In this document: positions 22,359 through 31,742 of the stretch, piece by piece
Layout: every line of letters begins with the position of its first letter
Numbering within the stretch: the stretch's first letter is position 1
Source of the DNA: Streptomyces althioticus
Lineage (GTDB): Bacteria; Actinomycetota; Actinomycetes; Streptomycetales; Streptomycetaceae
DNA: 56,796 nt
Assembly: GCA_014649355.1 (NCBI GenBank)
Contig: BMSW01000027.1
Location: 1 to 56,796 of the forward strand
Reading direction: 5' to 3'
The notes under the pieces: model-generated
Told to the model about the DNA's origin: nothing
Seen by the model: the letters and a program-made list of their open reading frames with translations, nothing else
Databases searched by the model: none
Position numbers and translations under genes: made by a program

Positions 22359-23870
22359 TCAGCCGCCGGAAAGCACCCTGACCAGGTCTTCCGCCGTCCG
22401 GCAGCGGTCCAGGAGCGCCTTGACGTGATTACGCGTTCCGCGAAGCGGTTCCAGGGTTGGGACCCGTTGGAGCGAGTCCCGGCCCGGCAGATCGAAGATC
22501 ACCGAGTCCCAGGAGGCCGCCGCGACGTCGTCCGCGTACTGCTCCAGGCACCGCCCGCGGAAGTAGGCGCGGGTGTCCTCCGGAGGCTGCGTACGCGCGC
22601 GCTCGACCTCGGCCTCGTCGAGCAGCCGCTTCATCCGTCCGCGGGCCACCAGACGGTTGTAGAGGCCCTTGTCGGGGCGTACGTCGGCGTACTGCAGGTC
22701 GACCAGGTGCAGCCGGGCCGCGTCCCAGTCGAGGCCGTCACGGCGCCGGTAGCCCTCCATGAGCTCCCGCTTGGCGACCCAGTCCAGCTCGCCGGCGAGG
22801 CTCATCGGGTCGTTCTCCAGCCGCGTGAGCGTGTCCTCCCAGCGGGCGAGGACGTCCTTGGTCTGCTCGTCGGCGTCGGCCCCGAAGCGCTCCTCGACGT
22901 ACTTGCGGCCGAGCTCGTAGTACTCCATCTGGAGCTGCACGGCGGTCAGCGTCCGGCCGCTGCGGAGTGTGACGAGATGCTTCAGGGAGGGGTCGTGCGA
23001 CACCTGGTGCAGCGTCCGCACCGGCTGGTCGACGGCCAGGTCCACCGCGATGAACCCGTCCTCGATCATGGACAGCACCAGCGCCGTCGTGCCGAGCTTG
23101 AGGTAGGTCGAGATCTCGGAGAGGTTCGCGTCACCGATGATGACGTGCAGCCGCCGGTACTTCTCCGCGTCCGCGTGCGGCTCGTCGCGCGTGTTGATGA
23201 TGGGGCGCTTCAGCGTGGTCTCGAGGCCGACCTCGACCTCGAAGTAGTCCGCACGCTGGCTGATCTGGAAGCCGTGCTCGTGACCGTCCTGGCCGATGCC
23301 GACGCGGCCGGCCCCGGTGAAGACCTGACGGGAGACGAAGAACGGCGTCAGATGGCGCACGATGTCCGAGAAGGGGGTCTCCCGCTTCATCAGGTAGTTC
23401 TCGTGCGTGCCGTAGGACGCGCCCTTGTTGTCGGTGTTGTTCTTGTACAGGTGGATCGGCTGGGCGCCCGGAAGCTGCGCGGCCCGCTCCGCCGCCTCCG
23501 CCATGATCCGCTCGCCGGCCTTGTCCCACAGCACGGCGTCCCGCGGGTTGGTGACCTCGGGGGCGCTGTACTCCGGATGGGCGTGGTCGACGTAGAGCCG
23601 GGCGCCGTTGGTCAGGATGACGTTGGCCAGGCCGATGTCCTCGTCGGTGAGCTGGCTGGCGTCGGCCGTCTCCCGGGCGAGGTCGAAGCCTCGCGCGTCG
23701 CGCAGCGGATTCTCTTCCTCGAAGTCCCAGCGGGCCCGGCGGGCCCGGTGCATCGCCGCCGCGTAGGCGTTCACGATCTGGGACGAGGTGAGCATGGCAT
23801 TGGCGTTGGGGTGGCCGGGGACGGAGATCCCGTACTCCGTCTCGATGCCCATTACTCGCCGTACGGTCAT
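22359..23870 (-). CDS. dop: Depupylase/deamidase Dop
   Basis: 503 residues, homologous to PafA. It removes Pup from targets and deamidates Gln-ending Pup where needed. GIETEYGISVPGHPNAN opens the protein; NGARLYVDHAHPEYSAPEV contains the catalytic Asp (about residue 95); HLYKNNTDNKGASYGTHENYL and RPIINTRDEPHADAEKYR are shared with PafA. The segment before residue 80 includes the Dop-specific loop. Since Pup here already ends in Glu, Dop probably serves only as the depupylase and recycles Pup. It follows arc in the chromosome but is separated from it by a hairpin. Confidence 0.97.
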   Translation of the reverse strand: MTVRRVMGIETEYGISVPGHPNANAMLTSSQIVNAYAAAMHRARRARWDFEEENPLRDARGFDLARETADASQLTDEDIGLANVILTNGARLYVDHAHPEYSAPEVTNPRDAVLWDKAGERIMAEAAERAAQLPGAQPIHLYKNNTDNKGASYGTHENYLMKRETPFSDIVRHLTPFFVSRQVFTGAGRVGIGQDGHEHGFQISQRADYFEVEVGLETTLKRPIINTRDEPHADAEKYRRLHVIIGDANLSEISTYLKLGTTALVLSMIEDGFIAVDLAVDQPVRTLHQVSHDPSLKHLVTLRSGRTLTAVQLQMEYYELGRKYVEERFGADADEQTKDVLARWEDTLTRLENDPMSLAGELDWVAKRELMEGYRRRDGLDWDAARLHLVDLQYADVRPDKGLYNRLVARGRMKRLLDEAEVERARTQPPEDTRAYFRGRCLEQYADDVAAASWDSVIFDLPGRDSLQRVPTLEPLRGTRNHVKALLDRCRTAEDLVRVLSGG

Positions 23871-24059
23871 GCGGCCCTCCTTGCCCGGCGGCGTCCCCGG
23901 TCGGGGGCGCCGCAGTACCGCTGGCGCTCCGGTGCGTGTGCGGTGCCCGTCCCCGCACTGCGCGACTCGGCGGTACGGACGAGCCTAGAACGCCTTCGCC
24001 CTGGTGGGGAGATCATTTGCGTCATTGCTGTGCTCCAGCCGTGGCACCGAAAAGCAGTC

Positions 24060-24092
24060 GGCTGCGGGTACCCGTGGTGGGCACCCGCAGCC
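24060..24092 (-). terminator. Terminator downstream of arc
   Basis: Perfect 10-bp stem GGCTGCGGGT (24060-24069) and ACCCGCAGCC (24083-24092), with an inner loop that can also pair. It begins 10 bases after the arc stop on the minus strand, so arc and dop need not be one transcript. Confidence 0.75.
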
Positions 24093-24102
24093 GCCCTCGC
24101 TT

Positions 24103-25869
24103 TTACAGGTACTGACCGGTGTTCGCCACCGTGTCGATGGAGCGTCCGGTGTCCGCGCCCTGCTTTCCGGTGATGAGGGTGCGGATGTAAACAATCCGCT
24201 CGCCCTTCTTTCCGGAGATCCGGGCCCAGTCGTCCGGGTTGGTGGTGTTGGGCAGGTCCTCGTTCTCCTTGAACTCGTCCACGCAGGCCTGGAGGAGGTG
24301 GGAGACGCGGAGACCCTTCTGGTTCTTCTCCAGGAAGTCCTTGATCGCCATCTTCTTGGCGCGGCCCACGATGTTCTCGATCATGGCACCGGAATTGAAG
24401 TCCTTGAAGTAAAGGACTTCCTTGTCGCCGTTGGCGTAGGTGACTTCCAGGAAGCGGTTCTCCTCCGATTCCGCGTACATCTGTTCCACGGCGGTCTGGA
24501 TCATGCTCTGGACCGTCATGGACTTGTCGCCACCGTGCTCGGCGAGGTCGTCGCCGTGCAGCGGGAGGCGTTCGGTGAGGTACTTGCCGAAGATGTCCTT
24601 GGCCGCCTCGGCGTCCGGACGCTCGATCTTGATCTTCACGTCCAGCCGGCCGGGACGCAGGATGGCGGGGTCGATCATGTCCTCACGGTTGGAGGCGCCG
24701 ATCACGACCACGTTCTGCAGGCCCTCCACACCGTCGATCTCGGCGAGCAGCTGCGGGACGATGGTGTTCTCCACGTCCGAGCTGACACCGGAGCCACGGG
24801 TGCGGAAGAGGGACTCCATCTCGTCGAAGAAGACGATGACGGGCGTGCCCTCGCTGGCCTTCTCACGCGCACGCTGGAAGACCAGGCGGATCTGCCGCTC
24901 GGTCTCGCCGACGTACTTGTTCAGCAGCTCGGGGCCCTTGATGTTCAGGAAGAAGCTCTTGCCCGCGGCGACACCGGTGACCTCGGCGACCTTCTTGGCC
25001 AGCGAGTTCGCCACGGCCTTGGCGATGAGCGTCTTTCCGCAGCCGGGGGGTCCGTACAGCAGCACGCCCTTCGGCGGCCGCAGCTCGTGCTCCTTGAACA
25101 GGTCCGGGTAGAGGTACGGCAGCTCGACCGCGTCGCGGATGGCCTCGATCTGGCCGCCGAGGCCGCCGATCTGCTCGTAACCGATGTCGGGGACTTCCTC
25201 GAGGACGAGTTCCTCGACCTCGCTCTTCGGGACCACCTCGTAGACGTAGCCGGAGCGGGGCTCCAGCAGCAGGGCGTCGCCGGGACGGATGGTGACGTCC
25301 AGCAGCGGCTCGGCGAGCCGCACCACCCGTTCCTCGTCGGTGTGGCCCAGGACCAGGGCGCGCTCGCCGTCCTCGAGGATCTCCTTGAGGGTGACGATCT
25401 CGCCCACGCGCTCGAACTCCATGGCCTCGACCACGTTGAGCGCTTCGTTGAGCATCACTTCCTGGCCGCGCCGGAGCTCCTCCAGCTCGACGTTCGGGCT
25501 GACGTTCACCCGGAGCTTGCGGCCGCCGGTGAAGATGTCGGCCGTGCCGTCCTCGTTCGCCGTGAGGAAGACACCGAAGCCGGCCGGGGGCTGCGCGAGC
25601 CGGTCGACCTCCTCCTTGAGAGCCACGATCTGGTCGCGGGCCTCACGGAGGGTGCTCGCCAGCCGTTCGTTCTGGGCGGACACGCCGGCCAGGTTGGTCT
25701 GCAGCTCGACGATCCGCTCTTCGAGAATTCTCGTGTGCCGCGGAGAGTCGGCGAGCTTGCGTCGCAGGACGGCGATCTCCTGCTCAAGGTAGGCGATCTG
25801 CCCGGCCGGGTCGTCGGACCCGCGTCCCGGGCGGATGCCGCGGTTCATGTCGTCGTCGTGGGCTGCCAC
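24103..25869 (-). CDS. arc: Proteasome-associated AAA+ ATPase ARC/Mpa
   Basis: 588 residues. The hexameric unfoldase binds Pup through its N-terminal coiled coil and threads targets into the 20S core. Features in order are a heptad-rich coiled coil (about 20-75, QIAYLEQEIAVLRRKLADSPRH), OB-fold region, AAA module with Walker A GPPGCGKT, Walker B FFDEMESLF and arginine-finger segment RPGRLDVK, and the proteasome-docking tail ending GQYL. The GTG at 25869 has a strong GGAGGAGG site and gives the usual family length. It is the first gene of the arc-dop-pup-prcBA order. Confidence 0.96.
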   Translation of the reverse strand: MAAHDDDMNRGIRPGRGSDDPAGQIAYLEQEIAVLRRKLADSPRHTRILEERIVELQTNLAGVSAQNERLASTLREARDQIVALKEEVDRLAQPPAGFGVFLTANEDGTADIFTGGRKLRVNVSPNVELEELRRGQEVMLNEALNVVEAMEFERVGEIVTLKEILEDGERALVLGHTDEERVVRLAEPLLDVTIRPGDALLLEPRSGYVYEVVPKSEVEELVLEEVPDIGYEQIGGLGGQIEAIRDAVELPYLYPDLFKEHELRPPKGVLLYGPPGCGKTLIAKAVANSLAKKVAEVTGVAAGKSFFLNIKGPELLNKYVGETERQIRLVFQRAREKASEGTPVIVFFDEMESLFRTRGSGVSSDVENTIVPQLLAEIDGVEGLQNVVVIGASNREDMIDPAILRPGRLDVKIKIERPDAEAAKDIFGKYLTERLPLHGDDLAEHGGDKSMTVQSMIQTAVEQMYAESEENRFLEVTYANGDKEVLYFKDFNSGAMIENIVGRAKKMAIKDFLEKNQKGLRVSHLLQACVDEFKENEDLPNTTNPDDWARISGKKGERIVYIRTLITGKQGADTGRSIDTVANTGQYL

Positions 25870-26121
25870 GGTCCTCACCTCCTCCAAGGGGAGCTGGACG
25901 CTTCCAGACCCTACCTGGGCGGGTGTCGATTGAAACCCCTAGATCACAAAGACGGTCGGGGTGTGTCCGATCTTCACCCTTGCGCTCTCCCTCACGCCAG
26001 GGGAATACCCATCGAGAATGATCGGAACCCAGTCGGCGTTAGGGTCGACGTGTTCAACACCCGTCAGAGCTGGCCGGATTCCCGCCCGGCTCGGCGGAAC
26101 CCGACGGCAGGAGAGACGATC

Positions 26122-26421
26122 GTGCAGCAGCAGGCCGCAACCGGCGCCGAGGCCCTGGAGGTCTGGATCGACCAGGATCTGTGTACCGGCGACGGCATCT
26201 GCGCCCAGTACGCGCCCGAGGTGTTCGAGCTGGACATCGACGGTCTGGCGTACGTGAAGAACGCGCAGGACGAGCTGCTCCAGGACAAGGGCGCGGCAAC
26301 GCCCGTCCCGCTGCCGCTCCTCACCGACGTCGTCGACTCCGCGAAGGAGTGCCCCGGCGAGTGCATCCACGTGCGGCGCGTTTCGGACAGCGTCGAGGTG
26401 TACGGGCCCGAAGCGGGGTGA
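26122..26421 (+). CDS. Single-cluster ferredoxin
   Basis: 99-residue ferredoxin. The cluster motif is C-T-G-D-G-I-C with a later KECPGEC: the middle cysteine position of the CxxCxxC form is Asp, as in [3Fe-4S] or Asp-ligated [4Fe-4S] ferredoxins that serve actinobacterial P450s and other oxidoreductases. Acidic surface residues are abundant. Start is GTG at 26122 with GGAG upstream. It diverges from arc and its partner enzyme is not evident; the conservon P450 is 23 kb away. Confidence 0.9.
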   Translation: MQQQAATGAEALEVWIDQDLCTGDGICAQYAPEVFELDIDGLAYVKNAQDELLQDKGAATPVPLPLLTDVVDSAKECPGECIHVRRVSDSVEVYGPEAG

Positions 26422-26468
26422 CCGCCGGCGCACGGCGGGTCACGTCTGTCTGAATTCCTCACACGCCC

Positions 26469-26493
26469 GGGCGCGCGTGGTAGCCGCGCGCCC
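26469..26493. terminator. Shared terminator between ferredoxin and secreted-protein genes
   Basis: Perfect 9-bp stem GGGCGCGCG (26469-26477) and CGCGCGCCC (26485-26493) with a seven-base loop, in the 81-base gap between two converging genes. Orientation is symmetric, so it can serve both. Confidence 0.68.
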
Positions 26494-26502
26494 CGCTGCG
26501 GG

Positions 26503-27078
26503 TCACACGCTCCGCGCGTCGGACGGCGCGGACCGGACGAACGCGCCGTTCTCCCAGCGCCACTTCACCGTCTCCCGCACGTCGGGGCAGCAACGGGGCA
26601 CGTCGGTGGACGAGTAGCCGAGCAGCGTGGCCACGACGTCCCCGCCGCGTACGGAGAAGTCCTCGACGTTGTTGCCGTCCTCGGGGGCGACGAGCGTGGC
26701 CACCACGCGCGGCTCCGCGCCGGCGGCCTGCGTGAGCACGTAGACGCCGTCGGGCGGGGTGCCCATCGGGGCGTCGCAGTGGACCGCGGCGACCGTCTCG
26801 GGGCGGCCGTCACCGTCGAGGTCGCCGGACACGTGCTTCTTCACCACCAGCTTCACGGGACCGCAGTCGAGCGGGAACTCCACGTCGGCCGGGTCCGGCG
26901 GCAGCGCCTGCGCCGGCGCGTTCTTCGTGTGCGGGGCGCCCGGCGCCGCGGCGGTCGCGTGCTCGGGCTGCAGGACGGAGGAGAGCGCCACGACACCGGC
27001 GACGGCCGTGGCGGTGGCGACCCAGTGGATGGGCCGGGCGTGCGTGTGGGCGAGCTCCGGAACGGCGGAAGGCTGCAC
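26503..27078 (-). CDS. Secreted or membrane-anchored protein, function unknown
   Basis: 191 residues from the GTG at 27078, which has an AGGAG about ten bases upstream; the longer frame adds an unlikely leader. One hydrophobic helix (WVATATAVAGVVALSSV, about residues 18-35) follows a short polar start, consistent with a signal peptide or anchor. The exported part has an Ala/Pro linker, then a compact domain with SGDLDGDGRPETVAAVHC, which looks like a calcium-binding DxDGDG (FG-GAP or dockerin-like) loop, and four cysteines that could form disulfides. No family could be named. It is next to trmI but separated by a long hairpin. Confidence 0.78.
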   Translation of the reverse strand: MQPSAVPELAHTHARPIHWVATATAVAGVVALSSVLQPEHATAAAPGAPHTKNAPAQALPPDPADVEFPLDCGPVKLVVKKHVSGDLDGDGRPETVAAVHCDAPMGTPPDGVYVLTQAAGAEPRVVATLVAPEDGNNVEDFSVRGGDVVATLLGYSSTDVPRCCPDVRETVKWRWENGAFVRSAPSDARSV

Positions 27079-27221
27079 GAGGAGTGTCTCCTGTGAGGGC
27101 TGTGCCGGTGGGGGTGGCCAGCATCGTGCCACACGTCACAGGACGGAGGGAACGGCGGGGTCCGCAGTCGTCGCGCGGAGGAGCCGTGGGGGCCCGGTAC
27201 GGGGCCGGGCGTCAATGCGTG

Positions 27222-27271
27222 GGCGCCGTGGCGCAGTTCCCGTCGGGAGGGGGGAACTGCGCCACGGCGCC
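27222..27271 (-). terminator. 20-bp perfect hairpin downstream of trmI
   Basis: Arms 27222-27241 and 27252-27271 are perfectly complementary over 20 bases with a ten-base loop. The arms contain GCGCAGTTCCC and its complement GGGAACTGCGC, the core of the dispersed repeat at 35-54, 103-122 and 46579-46598. It starts 26 bases after the trmI stop. It looks like a terminator built from two inverted copies of the repeat core. Confidence 0.72.
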
Positions 27272-27297
27272 GGAGCGTTGCGGGGGTGCGGTCCGCG

Positions 27298-28200
27298 TCA
27301 GCGGCCGGTGCCTCCGTCGGCGTTGGGGCCGGAGTAGTCCTCGCCGTAGGCGCCCTTGGCCGGGCGGCGCCGGCGCATGGGCGGCTCCACGCCGTCGGCG
27401 AGCCTGCGGGCGGTGAGCAGGAAGCCGGTGTGGCCGATCATGCGGTGGTCGGGGCGGACGGCCAGGCCCTCGATGTGCCAGTTGCGGATCATCGTCTCCC
27501 AGGCGGTCGGCTCGTTGAAGCAGCCGATCTCCCGGATGGACTCGACGGTCCGGGCGAGCTGGGTGGTGGTGGCCACGTAGCAGCAGAGGATGCCGCCGGG
27601 GACGAGCGCCTTGGAGACGGCCTCCAGGCACTCCCAGGGGGCGAGCATGTCGAGGATGACGCGGTCGACGTCCGTGTCGGACAGGTTGTCCTGGAGGTCG
27701 CCCACGGTGAGCTGCCAGGCGGGGTGCGGGCCGCCGAAGTAGCGCTCGACGTTCTGCCGGGCGATGTCGGCGAAGTCCTCGCGGCGCTCGTAGGAGTGCA
27801 GCATGCCCTGGTCGCCGATGGCGCGCAGCAGGAAGCTGCTGAGCGAGCCGGAGCCCACGCCGGCCTCGACGACGCGCGCGCCGGGGAAGATGTCGGCGAA
27901 GGCGAGGATCTGCCCCGCGTCCTTCGGGTAGACGACGGCTGCCCCTCGGGGCATGGACAGGACGTAGTCGGGGAGCAGGGGGCGCAGCGCGAGATAGGCG
28001 ACGTTCCCGGTGGTGCGGACAACGCTGCCCTCGGGAGCGCCGATCAGTTCGTCGTGGGGGAAGGAACCCTTGTGGGTGTGGAAGTTCTTCCCGGCCTCGA
28101 GCGTGAACGTGTAGTGGCGGCCCTTGGGGTCGGTCAGCTGAACCTGGTCCCCGACCTTGAAGGGCCCGCGCCTGCGGGCGGCACCGGTCGGTTCGGACAT
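27298..28200 (-). CDS. trmI: tRNA (adenine-58-N1)-methyltransferase TrmI
   Basis: 300 residues. It methylates N1 of A58 in the T-loop of tRNAs using S-adenosylmethionine, as a tetramer in bacteria. The N-terminal beta domain (GRHYTFTLEAGKNFHTHKGSFPHDELIG) is followed by the SAM-binding core, with motif I EAGVGSGSLSSFLLRAIG at about 107-124 and the catalytic ILDMLAPWECLE motif (Asp near 180). The start ATG at 28200 is clear. Adjacency to arc is shared with Mycobacterium, where the homologue is Rv2118c. Confidence 0.95.
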   Translation of the reverse strand: MSEPTGAARRRGPFKVGDQVQLTDPKGRHYTFTLEAGKNFHTHKGSFPHDELIGAPEGSVVRTTGNVAYLALRPLLPDYVLSMPRGAAVVYPKDAGQILAFADIFPGARVVEAGVGSGSLSSFLLRAIGDQGMLHSYERREDFADIARQNVERYFGGPHPAWQLTVGDLQDNLSDTDVDRVILDMLAPWECLEAVSKALVPGGILCCYVATTTQLARTVESIREIGCFNEPTAWETMIRNWHIEGLAVRPDHRMIGHTGFLLTARRLADGVEPPMRRRRPAKGAYGEDYSGPNADGGTGR

Positions 28201-28261
28201 GTGACCAGCCTACCGGTCCCCGGAGGGCCCGCCGACCACGGACGGCGGCGGGGGCGGCGGG

Positions 28262-29806
28262 TCAGGAGGGGCGCGCCATGGCCTTCACGAAGGCCCGCTC
28301 CACGTCGGCGGCGGACAGCACGCCGTAGATCTCCCCGGTCTCCTCGACCACCAGGTACTCGGTGGCGGGCGCCGAGCGCAGCGCGTCCAGCAGCTCCTCC
28401 CCGGCCAGTTCCGCGGAGACGCGCATGCCCTCGGTGATGTCCTGGGCGAGGGTGCCGACCGGCACCCAGGGGCGCCGGTGCTCGGGCACGCCGACGATCG
28501 CGGCCTCGCGGACCAGGGAGAACGGCCTGCCCTCGGCGTCGACGACGACCAGCGCGCGGGCGCCGGCCGCGTTGGCCCGGCGCAGCGCCTCGGAGAGCGG
28601 GGTGTCGTTCTCCACGGGGACCGCGCGGCGGGTGAGGGTGCGGGCGCGCAGCTCGGGCAGGTGCTCGCGCAGCCGGGCCATGCGCAGGCTGTTCCCGGCG
28701 CCGGTCCAGATGATCGCGGCGAGGATGGCGGCGAGCAGGGCGTCCAGGACGGTGTCCATGCCGACGTTGTCCACGGCGTCGGAGCCGAGCGCCCCGGACT
28801 GGGTGAGCAGCGGCAGTCCGATCAGCACGCAGACGGCGAGGGCGCGGCCCACCCAGGCGGCGGCGACGGTGCCGGTCATGGGCTTTCCGGTGATCGCCCA
28901 GACGACCGCGCGGAGCATCCGGCCGCCGTCCAGCGGCAGGCCGGGCAGCAGGTTGAAGGCGGCCACGATGAGGTTGGACACCATCAGTCCGGCCAGCAGC
29001 ACCCCGGGGACGCTGCTCGGCTCGACGGCGAGCAGACCGAGGTAGAACAGCCCGGCGAGCACCAGGGAGAGCAGCGGGCCGACGAACGCCAGCACGAACT
29101 CCCTGCCGGGTGTCTCGGCCTCCTTCTCGATCTCGGAGACGCCGCCGAAGAACTGGAGCTGGATGCGGCGCACCGGCAGTTTGAAGCGGAGGGCGGCGAG
29201 GGTGTGCGCCAGCTCGTGCACCAGCACGGAGGCGTAGAAGGCCACGGCGAAGAACAGGGAGACCAGGTAGCTGGCCGCGCCCAGCTCGGGCAGGACGCGG
29301 TCGATCTGGCCGCCGAACACCCACGTGATGAGGATGGCGACGAGGAACCAGCTGGGCGCGACGTACACGGGCACGCCGAACGGGCGGCCCATCAGCAGTC
29401 CGCCGCGCTTGCGCTCCTCGGGGCGTTCCGGGGGCTGTCCCTTGCCGCTGCCGGAGTGGGCGAACGGGTGGTCGGGGTGCTCGGGCCGTCCGGCGGGCGG
29501 GTGAGAGGGGCGGTCCACCGGGGGTTCCGTGTGCGCCGGGGTGCGGTGCCGGTCGTGGCCGGGCCCGTGGGCGTCATGGTCCGGGGCGGCGCCGGTGTCC
29601 TGCGGCGTCCCGCCCTCGGGGGCCGGGGCGCCGGGGCCGGGCGTGGGGCCCTCGGGCCGGCCGTCCGTGTCGTCGGCGGGCGTCGGGGCGGAGGGGGTCG
29701 TGGGGGCGTCGCCGGTGCCGCCGGGGGCCTGGGCCTCGGGCCCGGTGTGGTCGGCCGACTCGTCGTTGCCGGGCCGCGGCTGTCCGCGCCCGCCGCTTAC
29801 GTCCAC
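28262..29806 (-). CDS. M50 (site-2-type) membrane protease with CBS domains
   Basis: 514 residues. A polar Pro/Gly/Asp-rich N-terminus (about 1-145) is probably disordered and cytoplasmic. The membrane protease core has HELAH (zinc ligands) in VLVHELAHTLAAL and the third ligand in LLPGLPLDGGRMLRAV, with about six hydrophobic helices. Two C-terminal CBS domains (ALVVVDAEGRPFSLVR... and TEYLVVEETGEIYGVLSAADV) may sense nucleotides. I chose the GTG at 29806, with GAGGGG upstream, because the frame further upstream is Arg/Gly filler. It likely cleaves membrane proteins such as anti-sigma factors; the substrate is unknown. Confidence 0.9.
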   Translation of the reverse strand: MDVSGGRGQPRPGNDESADHTGPEAQAPGGTGDAPTTPSAPTPADDTDGRPEGPTPGPGAPAPEGGTPQDTGAAPDHDAHGPGHDRHRTPAHTEPPVDRPSHPPAGRPEHPDHPFAHSGSGKGQPPERPEERKRGGLLMGRPFGVPVYVAPSWFLVAILITWVFGGQIDRVLPELGAASYLVSLFFAVAFYASVLVHELAHTLAALRFKLPVRRIQLQFFGGVSEIEKEAETPGREFVLAFVGPLLSLVLAGLFYLGLLAVEPSSVPGVLLAGLMVSNLIVAAFNLLPGLPLDGGRMLRAVVWAITGKPMTGTVAAAWVGRALAVCVLIGLPLLTQSGALGSDAVDNVGMDTVLDALLAAILAAIIWTGAGNSLRMARLREHLPELRARTLTRRAVPVENDTPLSEALRRANAAGARALVVVDAEGRPFSLVREAAIVGVPEHRRPWVPVGTLAQDITEGMRVSAELAGEELLDALRSAPATEYLVVEETGEIYGVLSAADVERAFVKAMARPS

Positions 29807-30013
29807 CGGTGTCCCCTCGTTCGCTGCGTCTCCCGCGCCTGCCGGACGGGAGGGTCCTGGGTCGATGGTATGCGGCGTCCGCCGCCTCTTCCGCCCCGCA
29901 CCCCTGTCTCTACCCCCTCGTTCCCCTTCCTCCCCACGCTCCCCGTGGCGCACTCCCCGCCCTCGTGCCCCGGGGGTTGTCCACAGGGTCGCCGCGATGT
30001 CGGCGGCGGGCCG

Positions 30014-30019
30014 TAAGGT
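30014..30019 (+). promoter_or_regulatory. Candidate -10 element for a near-leaderless transcript
   Basis: TAAGGT lies eight bases before the ATG of the RecB-family gene. Transcription would start near the start codon, and no ribosome site is visible, which fits a leaderless message. A convincing -35 element is not apparent. Confidence 0.4.
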
Positions 30020-30027
30020 CTGTGGTC

Positions 30028-30972
<945 letters not shown>

Positions 30973-30986
30973 CGAAGGAGACTTAC

Positions 30987-31658
30987 GTGGCCATCCGCGT
31001 CCTACTGGTCGACGACCAGCCGCTGCTGCGCACCGGATTCCGGATGATCCTGGAGGCCGAACAGGACCTCGCGGTCGTCGGCGAGGCCGGGGACGGGCTC
31101 CAGGCCCTGGACCAGGTGCGGGCGCTGCAGCCCGACGTGGTGCTCATGGACATCCGCATGCCGCGGATGGACGGGGTGGAGGCCACCCGCCAGATCACCG
31201 GCCCGGAGCGGAACGGCCCGGCGAAGGTGCTGGTGCTCACGACGTTCGATCTCGACGAGTACGTGGTGGAGGCGTTGAAGGCGGGTGCCAGCGGCTTCCT
31301 GCTGAAGGACGCCCCGGCCAACGAGCTGGTGCAGGCGATCCGGGTGGTGGCCGCCGGTGAGGCGATGCTCGCGCCGAGCATCACGCGCCGTCTGCTGGAC
31401 AAGTACGCCACGCATCTGCCCTCCGGCGAGGAGCCGGTGCCGGACACCCTGCACACGCTGACCGACCGCGAGGTAGAGGTGCTGAAGCTGGTGGCGCGCG
31501 GGCTGTCCAACGCGGAGATCGCCGCCGACCTGTTCGTCAGCGAGACCACGGTGAAGACGCACGTGGGCCATGTGCTGACCAAGCTGGGCCTGCGCGACCG
31601 TGTGCAGGCCGCGGTGTACGCGTACGAGAGCGGGCTGGTGCGCCCCGGCGCGCAGTAG
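30987..31658 (+). CDS. NarL/LuxR-type response regulator
   Basis: 223 residues. The receiver domain has the acidic pair (VDDQP), the phosphoacceptor Asp55 in VVLMDIRMPRMDG and Lys in FLLKDAP. A LuxR-type helix-turn-helix (LTDREVEVLKLVARGLSNAEIAADLFVSETTVKTHVGHV) ends the protein. No sensor kinase gene is adjacent, so it is an orphan by location. It lies 14 bases after the RecB-family gene and may be cotranscribed, although the two have no obvious shared role. The GTG start at 30987 has AAGGAG upstream. Confidence 0.92.
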   Translation: MAIRVLLVDDQPLLRTGFRMILEAEQDLAVVGEAGDGLQALDQVRALQPDVVLMDIRMPRMDGVEATRQITGPERNGPAKVLVLTTFDLDEYVVEALKAGASGFLLKDAPANELVQAIRVVAAGEAMLAPSITRRLLDKYATHLPSGEEPVPDTLHTLTDREVEVLKLVARGLSNAEIAADLFVSETTVKTHVGHVLTKLGLRDRVQAAVYAYESGLVRPGAQ

Positions 31659-31682
31659 CGCGCACGCCGCCCCCCGCCAGGC

Positions 31683-31730
31683 ACGAACGTGGGGGCGCCC
31701 TCCCGGCCGGGAGGGCGCCCCCACGTTCGT
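31683..31730. terminator. 22-bp perfect bidirectional terminator
   Basis: Arms 31683-31704 and 31709-31730 pair perfectly over 22 bases around the loop GGCC. It lies between the converging response regulator and peptide-binding protein genes, so it can end both messages. It is one of the strongest hairpins in the window. Confidence 0.85.
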
Positions 31731-31742
31731 GTGTGCGGCGGG

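Noticed and set aside
24004..26121. Plus-strand frame opposite arc
   Set aside because: It mirrors the arc gene on the other strand. Only its last part, from 26122, is the genuine ferredoxin.
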